Assembly: GCA_038245795.1 (NCBI GenBank)
Contig: JBBRSC010000198.1
Span: 1-6,346, forward strand
Reading direction: 5' to 3'
DNA: 6,346 bases
Source: JBBRSC01 sp038245795
GTDB taxonomy: Bacteria > Actinomycetota > Acidimicrobiia > Acidimicrobiales > Microtrichaceae
Shown: positions 1-5,489 of the stretch, piece after piece
Layout of the letters: the number at the start of each line of letters is the position of its first letter
Numbering within the stretch: position 1 is the first letter of the stretch
Position numbers and translations under genes: made by a program
The notes under the pieces: model-generated
What the model was told of the DNA's origin: nothing
Database searches by the model: none
The model's input: only the letters and a program-made list of their open reading frames with translations

Positions 1-143
1 AGGTTGCCAGGATCGGCCGCACTCCGTCGCCGTCTCAGTACGGATTCGACGAGTCCTGCTCCTCGCTTCGACGACACGGGTTTGTGCACACGAGATCGGC
101 TCTACACCGGAGCGTGAAGTACGAGGGCGTTCGGGCCGGGGGC

Positions 144-1364
144 TCAATCCGCTGACGGGTCGAGGAGGTGTGCGGCGATCGCGGCTGTTGCTTCCGGTCG
201 GTGGCCGAGATCGCCGACGTACCCGGCGGTTGTCTTCGCCGACGCGTGGCCGACGTGTCGGGCGACATCTTCGAGTTGTAGGCCGGCGCCGTAGAGCGCG
301 GTGACCACAGACCGCCGCCCAGTGTGCGTCCCCACCCCGACCGGGTCGACGTCGGCGAGCGCGCACACATCTCTGACGGCTTTGTACAGCGCTTGAGACA
401 GCACGAGCCGGCCGCTGGCGGTGGTGAAGACCATGTCGAGGGCGGTGCCCCGATAGATCGTCGTCTCCCACCCGGCTCCTGCCTCGCGCCGCTCGACGGC
501 TTGCACGTTCTGACGATGTGTCAACAGCCTCACCACCGTCGGGGGAAGGTGGTGGACACCGGCGGTTGACAACGTCTTGGGATCGTCGAGGGTTTGGCCG
601 ACCCCACCGCCGACGAAGGTCGAGCCGCGTCGCACGATGGCAGTCGCCGCGTCGAGGTCAACGTCGGACCACGCGAGTCCCAACACCTCGCTCGATCGGT
701 TGCCCATGAGAAACAACAAGGCCACGGCGGCACCGAGGCGGTGGCCCTCGGCAGCCTCGACGAGCCGCCTGCATTCCGCCGCCGTCAAGGTTCGCTTCGG
801 TTTGCGGGTGGAGGTCACCGCCGACCTTGGCGCCTTGACCCGGGTGACGGGGTTGGCCGGGAGGTGGCCGAGGACCACGCCCTCCTCCAGCACCTGGCGG
901 AGTCGGGCGCGGACGTTGCGGATGGTGTCGGGCGCGAATTCGCCCCGCATCTCGGTGAGGAACATGCGGACCTGCTCCACGCCGAGATCGGCGAGCGGCA
1001 CCGTACCCAGACGATCGCTGATCAGACGACCCTGATTTCTGTACGACGCCATCGTCGACGGGCGGACATCAGCGCAATGCGTGAGCCACCATTCGACCAG
1101 GTCCGCCACCCGTGGCGACGGTCCGAGCGCCGAGGTTGGCGGCGCGGCCATCTCCTCGATCTTGGCGTCGCGTCGCGACAACGCTTCTGCTCGGGATGCT
1201 CCAACGACGGTGCGCCGGCGTCCTTCGAGGTCGACGAACGTCGCCCGGTAGCGGCCCTTGCTCGCATCGAAGTACACCGAGCCATCGCCATTGGCGGCTT
1301 TGCTCGCCACGTTGACAACGACACCATCGTCGTCACGGAGCTGTTTGCCCGTTGGCTTTCTCAT
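144..1364 (-). CDS. int: Tyrosine recombinase / phage-type integrase
   Basis: Site-specific DNA recombinase of 406 residues that would integrate and excise its element through a covalent tyrosine-DNA intermediate. An N-terminal arm-binding-like segment (about residues 28-67, GSVYFDASKGRYRATF then GRRRTVVG) is followed by a SAM-like core-binding domain (about 85-175) and the catalytic domain (about 190-390). All expected catalytic residues are visible: R223 in GNRSSEVLGLAW, K263 in DPKTLSTAG, H347 and R350 in THTGRRS, H373 in VGHAS and the nucleophile Y382 in TTAGYVGD. The gene therefore looks functional. I start it at the ATG at 1364. The frame stays open to an ATG at 1487, but that extension is low-complexity and is built from the repeat-rich control region. 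No strong Shine-Dalgarno precedes either start. The gene lies about 180 bp past the 3' end of ssrA and reads in the same direction, as in elements that use tmRNA as their attachment site. No excisionase or cargo gene is in view. Confidence 0.95.
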   Translation of the reverse strand: MRKPTGKQLRDDDGVVVNVASKAANGDGSVYFDASKGRYRATFVDLEGRRRTVVGASRAEALSRRDAKIEEMAAPPTSALGPSPRVADLVEWWLTHCADVRPSTMASYRNQGRLISDRLGTVPLADLGVEQVRMFLTEMRGEFAPDTIRNVRARLRQVLEEGVVLGHLPANPVTRVKAPRSAVTSTRKPKRTLTAAECRRLVEAAEGHRLGAAVALLFLMGNRSSEVLGLAWSDVDLDAATAIVRRGSTFVGGGVGQTLDDPKTLSTAGVHHLPPTVVRLLTHRQNVQAVERREAGAGWETTIYRGTALDMVFTTASGRLVLSQALYKAVRDVCALADVDPVGVGTHTGRRSVVTALYGAGLQLEDVARHVGHASAKTTAGYVGDLGHRPEATAAIAAHLLDPSAD

Positions 1365-1388
1365 TGCGTTGTCACGTCCCGAGCTCGG

Positions 1389-1443
1389 CGGTTGCTCCCC
1401 GTTCCCCGATTCTGACGATTGGGGAGCAACCGGGGGAGCAACG
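1389..1443. repeat. Inverted and direct repeats upstream of int
   Basis: CGGTTGCTCCCC at 1389-1400 and GGGGAGCAACCG at 1421-1432 form a perfect 12-bp inverted repeat around a 20-base spacer. A third copy, GGGGAGCAACG, follows at 1433-1443 in direct orientation, exactly 12 bases from the second. A nested CCCC/GGGG pair (1404-1407 with 1421-1424) allows an alternative, shorter hairpin. The cluster sits 25-80 bases upstream of the chosen int start. By position it could be integrase or excisionase arm-type sites, an operator, or a structured 5' leader of the int transcript. The repeats are read directly; the role is inference. Confidence 0.7.
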
Positions 1444-1446
1444 CTC

Positions 1447-1452
1447 AGGATA
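1447..1452 (-). promoter_or_regulatory. Possible -10 element for int
   Basis: On the minus strand this hexamer reads TATCCT, a fair sigma-70-type -10 box. It would start transcription near 1440, inside the GGGGAGCAAC repeats, leaving a leader of about 75 bases before the int ATG. No convincing -35 lies 16-18 bases upstream, so the call is weak. Confidence 0.25.
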
Positions 1453-1485
1453 CATGCAGAGACAAGCCGAGTCGCCGTGACTGGC

Positions 1486-1522
1486 AAATTCCCGGAATTT
1501 GGGGCTTCCTGACCCTTCCTGA
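1486..1522. repeat. AT-rich palindrome and tandem CTTCCTGA repeats between int and ssrA
   Basis: AAATTC at 1486-1491 and GAATTT at 1495-1500 make a palindrome with a 3-base spacer, locally AT-rich in a GC-rich setting. It is followed by CTTCCTGA at 1505-1512 and again at 1515-1522, spaced 10 bases, about one helical turn. A small hairpin CCTGA-GGCA-TCAGG overlaps the second copy and runs to about 1533. Lying between the int promoter region and the tmRNA 3' end, these could be recombinase or accessory-factor sites, or structure just past the tmRNA end. Function is not shown by the sequence. Confidence 0.5.
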
Positions 1523-1542
1523 GGCATCAGGACAATGCTTTG

Positions 1543-1565
1543 TGGAGCTGGAGGGAATCGAACCC
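1543..1565 (-). other. att: Putative element attachment site in the tmRNA 3' end
   Basis: This is the T-loop and acceptor 3' strand of ssrA, reading GGGTTCGATTCCC then TCCAGCTCCA on the minus strand. The 3' ends of tmRNA genes are well-known integration targets for tyrosine recombinases, and a complete recombinase gene lies immediately beyond this one. The core of the crossover should lie in this segment, with a second copy at the far end of the element. I see no second copy in the window, so the exact core length is unknown. Confidence 0.6.
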
Positions 1566-1805
1566 TCGTCCGCCGAGCGGTTACTGAACGTGATACGACC
1601 ATTTCCGGACTGCGGCCTTGATGGCTACCGCGCCGCCGGATCAGTGGAGCCGAAGCTCACCACCGAGTCTTTCCTCGAAGTCAGCGTTCTTTCACGCCGT
1701 CAGCGGTCTTTCCCTGCGGTCCATCACTGCTTCTGTTGCCGGGCTGCAGTGATCAGGCCCCGTGCGCCATTGCTGGTCACGGTTTCTCTCTACAAACTGA
1801 CTAGG

Positions 1806-1835
1806 TCAGGCTGCGAGAGCGAACTGCTTGTTGGC
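1806..1835 (-). other. tmRNA tag-peptide reading frame
   Basis: Inside ssrA, nine codons from a GCC resume codon encode ANKQFALAA and end in TGA (1808-1806). The C-terminal ALAA is the standard recognition end for ClpXP-type proteolysis. The resume codon is placed by aligning the upstream A-rich stretch (AAAAAACAGAACC) with the equivalent E. coli stretch before its GCA codon; this also puts an A at -4, a position important in E. coli. With the alanine carried on the tmRNA, the full tag would be AANKQFALAA. The frame is also open upstream as AKNRT, so a longer tag starting at GCA (1850) is the alternative. Confidence 0.85.
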
Positions 1836-1977
1836 GGTTCTGTTTTTTGCCCCGTTTAACGAGTCTGAGCCACTCGGGTCGCACGCGCAACTTCCGGATC
1901 TCGCCGTCGAAACCAGTCAGCCCCGTATGTGCTTGTCCACCATGGTAGCGGGATTGGCCCGGCTACGGTCTCCGCCT

Positions 1978-2415
1978 GTGCGAACAAGCGTCACCCCCAG
2001 CCGGGACCCGACCGACTACTCCTTTGCCCACCACGTTCGCGTCCGTTTCGCCGAGACCGATGCCATGGGCGTTGTGCACCACGCCGCCTACTTGCCCTAC
2101 CTCGAGGAGGCCCGGGTCGCGTTTCTCCGCCACATCGGCCATCCCTACGAGCTCATCCGCCAAGAGGGCATCGACTTCTCTGTGCTCGAGTGCACCATCA
2201 GCTACCTACGGGCGCTCCGCTTCGACGATGTCGCCACGATTCACTTGGCAGTGGCTGCCACGACCCGCGCCACCTTCCAGATCGCTTACCTCGTTGTCCA
2301 CAACGACGAACATGTCGCCACCGCTGTGACCGTGCACGGCTCGGTCGACCGCGAAGGCCGCGCCGCCCGCACCCCGGAATGGCTCCGTCAGGTGATGGCC
2401 GCGCAGGTCAAATGA
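1978..2415 (+). CDS. YbgC/4HBT-family acyl-CoA thioesterase
   Basis: A single hot-dog-fold domain of 145 residues predicted to hydrolyse acyl-CoA thioesters in the cytoplasm. The signature FAETDAMGVVHHAAYLPYLEEAR (residues 24-46) contains the catalytic-type aspartate D28 and the H-x-x-Y segment typical of 4-hydroxybenzoyl-CoA thioesterase and YbgC relatives. The rest of the fold follows through GIDFSVLECTISYLRALRFDD (64-84) to the end. I chose GTG 1978: it gives a normal family length, leaves the tmRNA 5' end (1924) clear, and lies 8 bases after a TACGGT box (1964-1969) that could direct leaderless transcription. An ATG at 1942 is possible; the open frame reaching back to 1828 overlaps ssrA and is not credible. 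The gene is divergent from ssrA and convergent with smpB, with a 15-base gap at their stops. The substrate cannot be told; Pal-Tol-linked YbgC is a family name only, and no tol genes are here. Confidence 0.85.
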   Translation: MRTSVTPSRDPTDYSFAHHVRVRFAETDAMGVVHHAAYLPYLEEARVAFLRHIGHPYELIRQEGIDFSVLECTISYLRALRFDDVATIHLAVAATTRATFQIAYLVVHNDEHVATAVTVHGSVDREGRAARTPEWLRQVMAAQVK

Positions 2416-2430
2416 CGCAGCCGGTGTTCG

Positions 2431-2913
2431 TCACCACTGCTTCATCGCCCGGCCCATCTCCCGTTGCGCCTCCCGACCCGCTTCCTTGGTGGCCAGATCC
2501 TGGCGCTTGTCCTGTTTGCGCTTGGCCTTCCCGAGGCCGATCTCGACCTTGGCCTTGCCGTCTTTGAAGTACAGCCGTATCGGCAGAATCGACAGCCGCT
2601 CCTGTTGGAGCCGCATGGAGATCTTGTCGAGCTCGCGTCGATGCATCAGGAGCTTTCGGACCCGCAGCGGTTCATGACCGTTGTGGCTCTGGCTGTGCGA
2701 GTACGGCGCGATGTGCAGATTGTGGAGAAACAGCTCACCGTTGCGCATCTGACCAAAGGCCTCAGCGATCTGCGCTTTCGACTCCCGCAGCGATTTCACT
2801 TCGGAACCCTTCAACATGATCCCCACCTCGAAGGTGTCGTCGATGATGAAGTCGTGGCGCACCGACCGGTTGGATGCGACGGTCGTCGTGCCGTCGTCGA
2901 TGCGCTTTGCCAT
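2431..2913 (-). CDS. smpB: SsrA-binding protein SmpB
   Basis: A 160-residue protein that binds the tRNA-like domain of tmRNA, delivers it to stalled ribosomes and fills the empty mRNA channel with its tail. Family hallmarks run through the whole length: VASNRSVRHDFIIDDTFE (12-29), GIMLKGSEVKSLR (31-43), NLHIAPYS (65-72), the RVRKLLMHRREL segment (84-95) and PIRLYFKDGKAKVEIGLGKA (111-130). A basic C-terminal tail rich in K and R, ending RAMKQW, is the part expected to become helical in the decoding site. The length is typical. The ATG at 2913 matches the usual N-terminus, although no strong Shine-Dalgarno precedes it. The gene is divergent from the fucose synthase gene and lies on the same strand as ssrA. 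The thioesterase gene between them reads the other way, so smpB and ssrA are near neighbours but probably separate transcripts. Confidence 0.97.
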   Translation of the reverse strand: MAKRIDDGTTTVASNRSVRHDFIIDDTFEVGIMLKGSEVKSLRESKAQIAEAFGQMRNGELFLHNLHIAPYSHSQSHNGHEPLRVRKLLMHRRELDKISMRLQQERLSILPIRLYFKDGKAKVEIGLGKAKRKQDKRQDLATKEAGREAQREMGRAMKQW

Positions 2914-2958
2914 GTGGCCACGGTAGCGGTCCCCGGCACCACTTCCTGAGGGCCGAGC

Positions 2959-2986
2959 TTGGGTGGGCGGACGAGCCGGTTACAGT
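2959..2986 (+). promoter_or_regulatory. Predicted promoter for the fucose synthase gene
   Basis: TTGGGT (2959-2964) and TACAGT (2981-2986) with a 16-base spacer resemble an actinobacterial housekeeping promoter. Transcription would start near 2993, giving a short leader that carries the ribosome binding site GGAAGGA (2996-3002), seven bases before the ATG at 3010. It lies in the 96-bp gap divergent to smpB. Confidence 0.4.
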
Positions 2987-3009
2987 CGGTCCGTCGGAAG
3001 GACACACGA

Positions 3010-3984
3010 ATGGGCACCGCCGTTCCGAAAGATGCACGAGTCTTCGTCGCTGGCCATCGTGGTCTCGTCGGCTCCGCGATCATGCGGCGCCTCGAACGGG
3101 ATCGCTTCACCAACCTCCTGACCGCCACGCGCCACGAGCTCGATCTGCGTGACCAGTCCGCCGTCAACCGTTGGTTCGAGGTCAACCGCCCCGACGCGGT
3201 GTACCTGGTCGCCGGGACCGTCGGCGGCATCCTCGCCAACAGCACCCGACCGGCTGAGTTCATCTATGACAATCTGATGATCCACGCCACCGTGGTCGAG
3301 GCGTCGCATCAGACCAACGTCGACAAGCTGCTCTACCTGGGGTCGAGCTGTATATATCCCCGCTTGGCGCACCAGCCGATCAGCGAAGATGAACTCCTCC
3401 AGGGCGCGCTGGAGCCCACCAACGAGGCCTACGCCATCGCAAAGATCGCCGGCATCAAACTGTGCGAGGCGTATCGGAAACAGTTCGGCTGCCACTTCAT
3501 CTCGGCGATGCCCACCAACCTCTACGGCCCAGGCGACAACTTCGATCTCGACGGCGGTCACGTTCTCCCGGCGCTCATGCGGAAGTTCTACGACGCCAAA
3601 ATGGCCGGCCAGGACACCGTCACCATCTGGGGGACTGGTTCGGCGCAACGCGAGTTCCTCCACGTCGATGATCTTGCCGATGCCTGCCTCTTCCTGATGG
3701 ACCACTACGACGAGGACGGCCACGTCAATGTCGGCACCGGCGTCGATCTGTCGATCCTCTCGCTGGCCGAGCAGATCCGCGACCTGGTCCACCCCGACGC
3801 CACCATCCTCACCGACCCGACCAAGCCCGACGGCACCCCGCGCAAATTGCTCGATGTGTCGAAGCTCGCCCGACTCGGCTGGTCGTCATCGATCGAGCTC
3901 GCCGACGGCTTGGCGTCGACATACGCGTGGTTCCTCGAACACCATGCCGACGCTCGCGGCATCGACCACACCGTCAGCGCCTGA
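3010..3984 (+). CDS. fcl: GDP-L-fucose synthase (GDP-4-keto-6-deoxymannose epimerase/reductase)
   Basis: A short-chain dehydrogenase-type sugar nucleotide enzyme of 324 residues. It epimerises GDP-4-keto-6-deoxy-mannose at C3 and C5 and reduces it with NADPH to GDP-L-fucose, a precursor for surface glycans. The Rossmann motif is VFVAGHRGLVGSA (11-23, glycines 15, 18, 21). GTVGGI (69-74) and GSSCIYP (111-117) follow. The catalytic pair Y141 and K145 sits in YAIAKIAG, and S112, C114 and H184 match residues known in E. coli GMER. MPTNLYGPGDNFD (168-180) and REFLHVDD (214-221) complete a full-length protein. The ATG at 3010 is set by a strong GGAAGGA site; a TTG at 2959 in frame is rejected because it falls on the likely -35. 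The upstream enzyme gene (gmd) is not in the window, so the pathway must be completed elsewhere. The next gene begins one base after the stop. Confidence 0.95.
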   Translation: MGTAVPKDARVFVAGHRGLVGSAIMRRLERDRFTNLLTATRHELDLRDQSAVNRWFEVNRPDAVYLVAGTVGGILANSTRPAEFIYDNLMIHATVVEASHQTNVDKLLYLGSSCIYPRLAHQPISEDELLQGALEPTNEAYAIAKIAGIKLCEAYRKQFGCHFISAMPTNLYGPGDNFDLDGGHVLPALMRKFYDAKMAGQDTVTIWGTGSAQREFLHVDDLADACLFLMDHYDEDGHVNVGTGVDLSILSLAEQIRDLVHPDATILTDPTKPDGTPRKLLDVSKLARLGWSSSIELADGLASTYAWFLEHHADARGIDHTVSA

Positions 3985-3985
3985 C

Positions 3986-4411
3986 GTGGCGTTCGGCGGA
4001 CCAGAACTCGTCATCGCCGAGAGCGCGTATCAGGCGATGATCGGCGCCGCCTACGACGGCCTGCCCGACGAAGCGTGTGGCCTGCTCGTCGGAACGTTCC
4101 AACCGCCGACTGTCCCGCGCTTCGCCACGGCCCGCAACGCCGCGGCGAGCTCGCGGCTCTATACGGTCGACTCGAAGGACCACTTTCGGGCGCTCCGGGA
4201 TGCCGAGGACGAAGGCCTCGACATCGTCGGGGTGATGCACAGCCACACCCACACCGAGGCCTACCCGTCGCCGACCGACGTGGCGCAGGCGCCGGACCCG
4301 GACTGGCACTACATCATCGTGTCGCTGCGACAAGAGTCACCCGTGCTTCGGAGCTATCGAATCATCGATGGGGGAATCTTCGAGGAGCCCGTTGTGGTTG
4401 TGGCTGGATGA
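3986..4411 (+). CDS. mec: Mec-like JAMM/MPN metalloprotease
   Basis: A 141-residue zinc-dependent peptidase of the Mov34/MPN/PAD-1 family. The JAMM motif is complete: the catalytic glutamate E29 in DEACGLLVG, then H85 and H87 in HSHTH and S95 and D98 in PSPTD, with the exact H-x-H-x7-S-x2-D spacing. In Mycobacterium tuberculosis the homologue Mec cuts cysteine from the carrier CysO after CysM has attached it. The cysM homologue just downstream supports the same role here. GTG 3986 starts one base after the fucose synthase stop, so translation is probably coupled. An in-frame ATG at 3944 would overlap the upstream gene by 41 bases and has no better ribosome site. Sequence before residue 6 is not conserved, so the start is less sure than the product. 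A role in processing another ubiquitin-like or ThiS-like protein cannot be excluded. Confidence 0.88.
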   Translation: MAFGGPELVIAESAYQAMIGAAYDGLPDEACGLLVGTFQPPTVPRFATARNAAASSRLYTVDSKDHFRALRDAEDEGLDIVGVMHSHTHTEAYPSPTDVAQAPDPDWHYIIVSLRQESPVLRSYRIIDGGIFEEPVVVVAG

Positions 4412-4510
4412 ATTCCCTACCATTGCGGTCGGGATTCAGTCCCTCGCTGCTGTAGACCGGACATCCGGGCTCAACTCCGGCACCGCCACCACTTCCTGAT
4501 CGGGAACAAC
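4412..4510 (+). promoter_or_regulatory. mec-cysM intergenic leader
   Basis: The 99 bases between mec and cysM hold a possible -10 box TACCAT (4418-4423), preceded by TTGTGG (4398-4403) at a short 14-base spacing. They also hold a GGGA-TTCAG-TCCC mini-hairpin (4431-4443). TTCC (4493-4496) can pair with GGAA (4503-4506), which would cover the weak ribosome site before the cysM ATG. An ATG overlapping the mec stop as ATGA opens a 15-codon frame ending at 4455. The space is far too small for a cysO gene of about 90 codons. I do not recognise a known riboswitch here. Confidence 0.35.
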
Positions 4511-5458
4511 ATGACCGTCTATTCGAGTGTGCTGGACATGATCGGCAACACACCCATGGTCGATGTGTCCCGTCTGTCGCCCAATCCGAACGTACGGATC
4601 CTCGGCAAGATGGAGGGACAGAACCCGGGTGGTTCCGTGAAGGACCGGATCGCCCGCCAGATGATCCTGGAAGCCGAGGCCGACGGGACGCTGCGGCCAG
4701 GAGCGACGATCATGGAACCTTCATCGGGCAATACGGGAATCGCATTGGCCATGATCTGCCAGGAGCGCGGCTACAAACTGAAGATCCTCATGCCGACGTC
4801 GGTCTCCATCGAACGTCGTCAGATGCTGGAGGTCTTCGGCGCCGAGCTGATCCTCACACCCGGCGAAGAGGGCTCGAACGGCGCGGTGCGACGAGCACTC
4901 GTGATGGCGGAGGAGCATCCCGAATGGGTCTTCCTATATCAGTACGGCAACGAGGCGAATCCACGGGCTCACTACATGACGACCGGCCCCGAGATCTGGG
5001 CCGATTGCCCCGAGATCACCCACTTCGTGGCCGGGCTCGGCACGTCCGGCACGTTGCTCGGCGTGGGGACCTACCTCAAAGAACAGAACCCCGACATCAA
5101 GATCATGGCGGTCGAGCCCCCATCCGGCGAGGTCGTCGAAGGGCTTCGCAGCCTCGAGGACGGGTACATCCCTCCGGTCTTCGACAAATGGGGCGGCTAC
5201 GAGTTGCTCGATGGCAAACGCATCGTCCGCCCGCTCGAATCGCTGGTGTGGACCCGCAAGCTCGTCAGCCTCGGGATCTTCGCCGGCATCAGCGCCGGGG
5301 CTGCCATGGCAGGTGCTGCGAAGCAGGCCACCCGGATGGACAGCGGCTGCATCGTCTTCATCGTCTGCGACTACGGATGGAAGTACCTGTCGACTGGCGC
5401 CTACACGGCCGATCTGGACGAGGCCGCCGCCAACGCGGAGAAGATCATCTACTTCTAG
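4511..5458 (+). CDS. cysM: CysM-type cysteine synthase (O-phosphoserine sulfhydrylase-like)
   Basis: A 315-residue fold-type II PLP enzyme that makes cysteine by replacing the activated hydroxyl of a serine derivative. The PLP lysine K44 lies in GGSVKDR, the substrate-binding loop is SSGNTG (71-76), the phosphate-binding loop is GTSGT (177-181), and GISAG (259-263) carries the pyridine-contacting serine. It resembles mycobacterial CysM more than CysK: LYQYGNEAN (142-150), THFVAGLGTSGT (170-181), GLRSLEDGYIP (211-221) and the C-terminal GWKYLSTGAY (289-298) all have close counterparts there. R213 appears to match the arginine that lets the mycobacterial enzyme accept O-phosphoserine, but E. 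coli CysM also has an arginine nearby, so the substrate is a prediction. In Mycobacterium the sulfur donor is the CysO thiocarboxylate. The mec homologue precedes it, but cysO is absent, so either cysO is elsewhere or sulfide is used. The ATG has a weak CGGGAA site. Confidence 0.93.
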   Translation: MTVYSSVLDMIGNTPMVDVSRLSPNPNVRILGKMEGQNPGGSVKDRIARQMILEAEADGTLRPGATIMEPSSGNTGIALAMICQERGYKLKILMPTSVSIERRQMLEVFGAELILTPGEEGSNGAVRRALVMAEEHPEWVFLYQYGNEANPRAHYMTTGPEIWADCPEITHFVAGLGTSGTLLGVGTYLKEQNPDIKIMAVEPPSGEVVEGLRSLEDGYIPPVFDKWGGYELLDGKRIVRPLESLVWTRKLVSLGIFAGISAGAAMAGAAKQATRMDSGCIVFIVCDYGWKYLSTGAYTADLDEAAANAEKIIYF

Positions 5459-5489
5459 GACGCGCGGTTCGGCCATGCCGTCACCTTGA

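Larger units (their letters stand above)
1543..1924 (-). ncRNA. ssrA: tmRNA (transfer-messenger RNA)
   Basis: tmRNA rescues ribosomes stalled on broken mRNAs. It enters as an alanyl-tRNA mimic with SmpB, then templates a degradation tag. On the minus strand the 5' end reads GGGGCTGACTGGTTTCGACG (1924-1905), the canonical tmRNA start. The 3' end carries a T-arm, GAGGG-TTCGATT-CCCTC, followed by CAGCTCCA. The seven-base GGGGCTG pairs with CAGCTCC to close the acceptor stem, including the G3-U70 type wobble used by alanyl-tRNA synthetase. Between the ends lie a PK1-like stem (CGAGT/ACTCG, 1860-1876), an A-rich single-stranded stretch, the tag frame, and about 240 bases that would hold the remaining pseudoknots. 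The length of 382 nt is normal. Genomic CCA is not encoded: the bases after the discriminator A are CAA, so CCA must be added enzymatically. The smpB gene is on the same strand 500 bp upstream. Confidence 0.95.

Noticed and set aside
1..143. Search for a second att copy or a terminator after int
   Set aside because: No match to the tmRNA 3' end and no hairpin followed by a T-run; only a short TTCGACGA repeat.
594..1415. Long plus-strand frames opposite int, and similar ones opposite smpB, fcl and cysM
   Set aside because: These are mirror frames of high-GC coding sequence; the opposite strand carries clear family motifs and they do not.
1365..1487. Int frame extended upstream to an ATG at 1487, giving 447 residues
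   Set aside because: The extra 41 residues are low-complexity, not family-like, and coincide with the repeat and promoter-like region; the ATG at 1364 gives a normal length.
1543..1620. Ordinary tRNA gene suggested by the T-arm and acceptor strand
   Set aside because: No matching anticodon and D arms follow. The 5' half (GGGGCTG...TTCGACG) is found 380 bases away with a tag frame between, so this is tmRNA.
1419..1859. Plus-strand open frame across the tmRNA gene
   Set aside because: It lies entirely on the antisense of ssrA and the int leader and resembles no protein family.
1828..1977. Upstream extension of the thioesterase frame
   Set aside because: It runs through the 5' domain of tmRNA and its promoter and adds no domain-like sequence.
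2937..4499. Shared 13-mer CACCACTTCCTGA at 2937-2949 and 4487-4499, both upstream of plus-strand genes
   Set aside because: An exact 13-base match is near what chance allows for a skewed 6-kb sequence, and the distances to the two genes differ.
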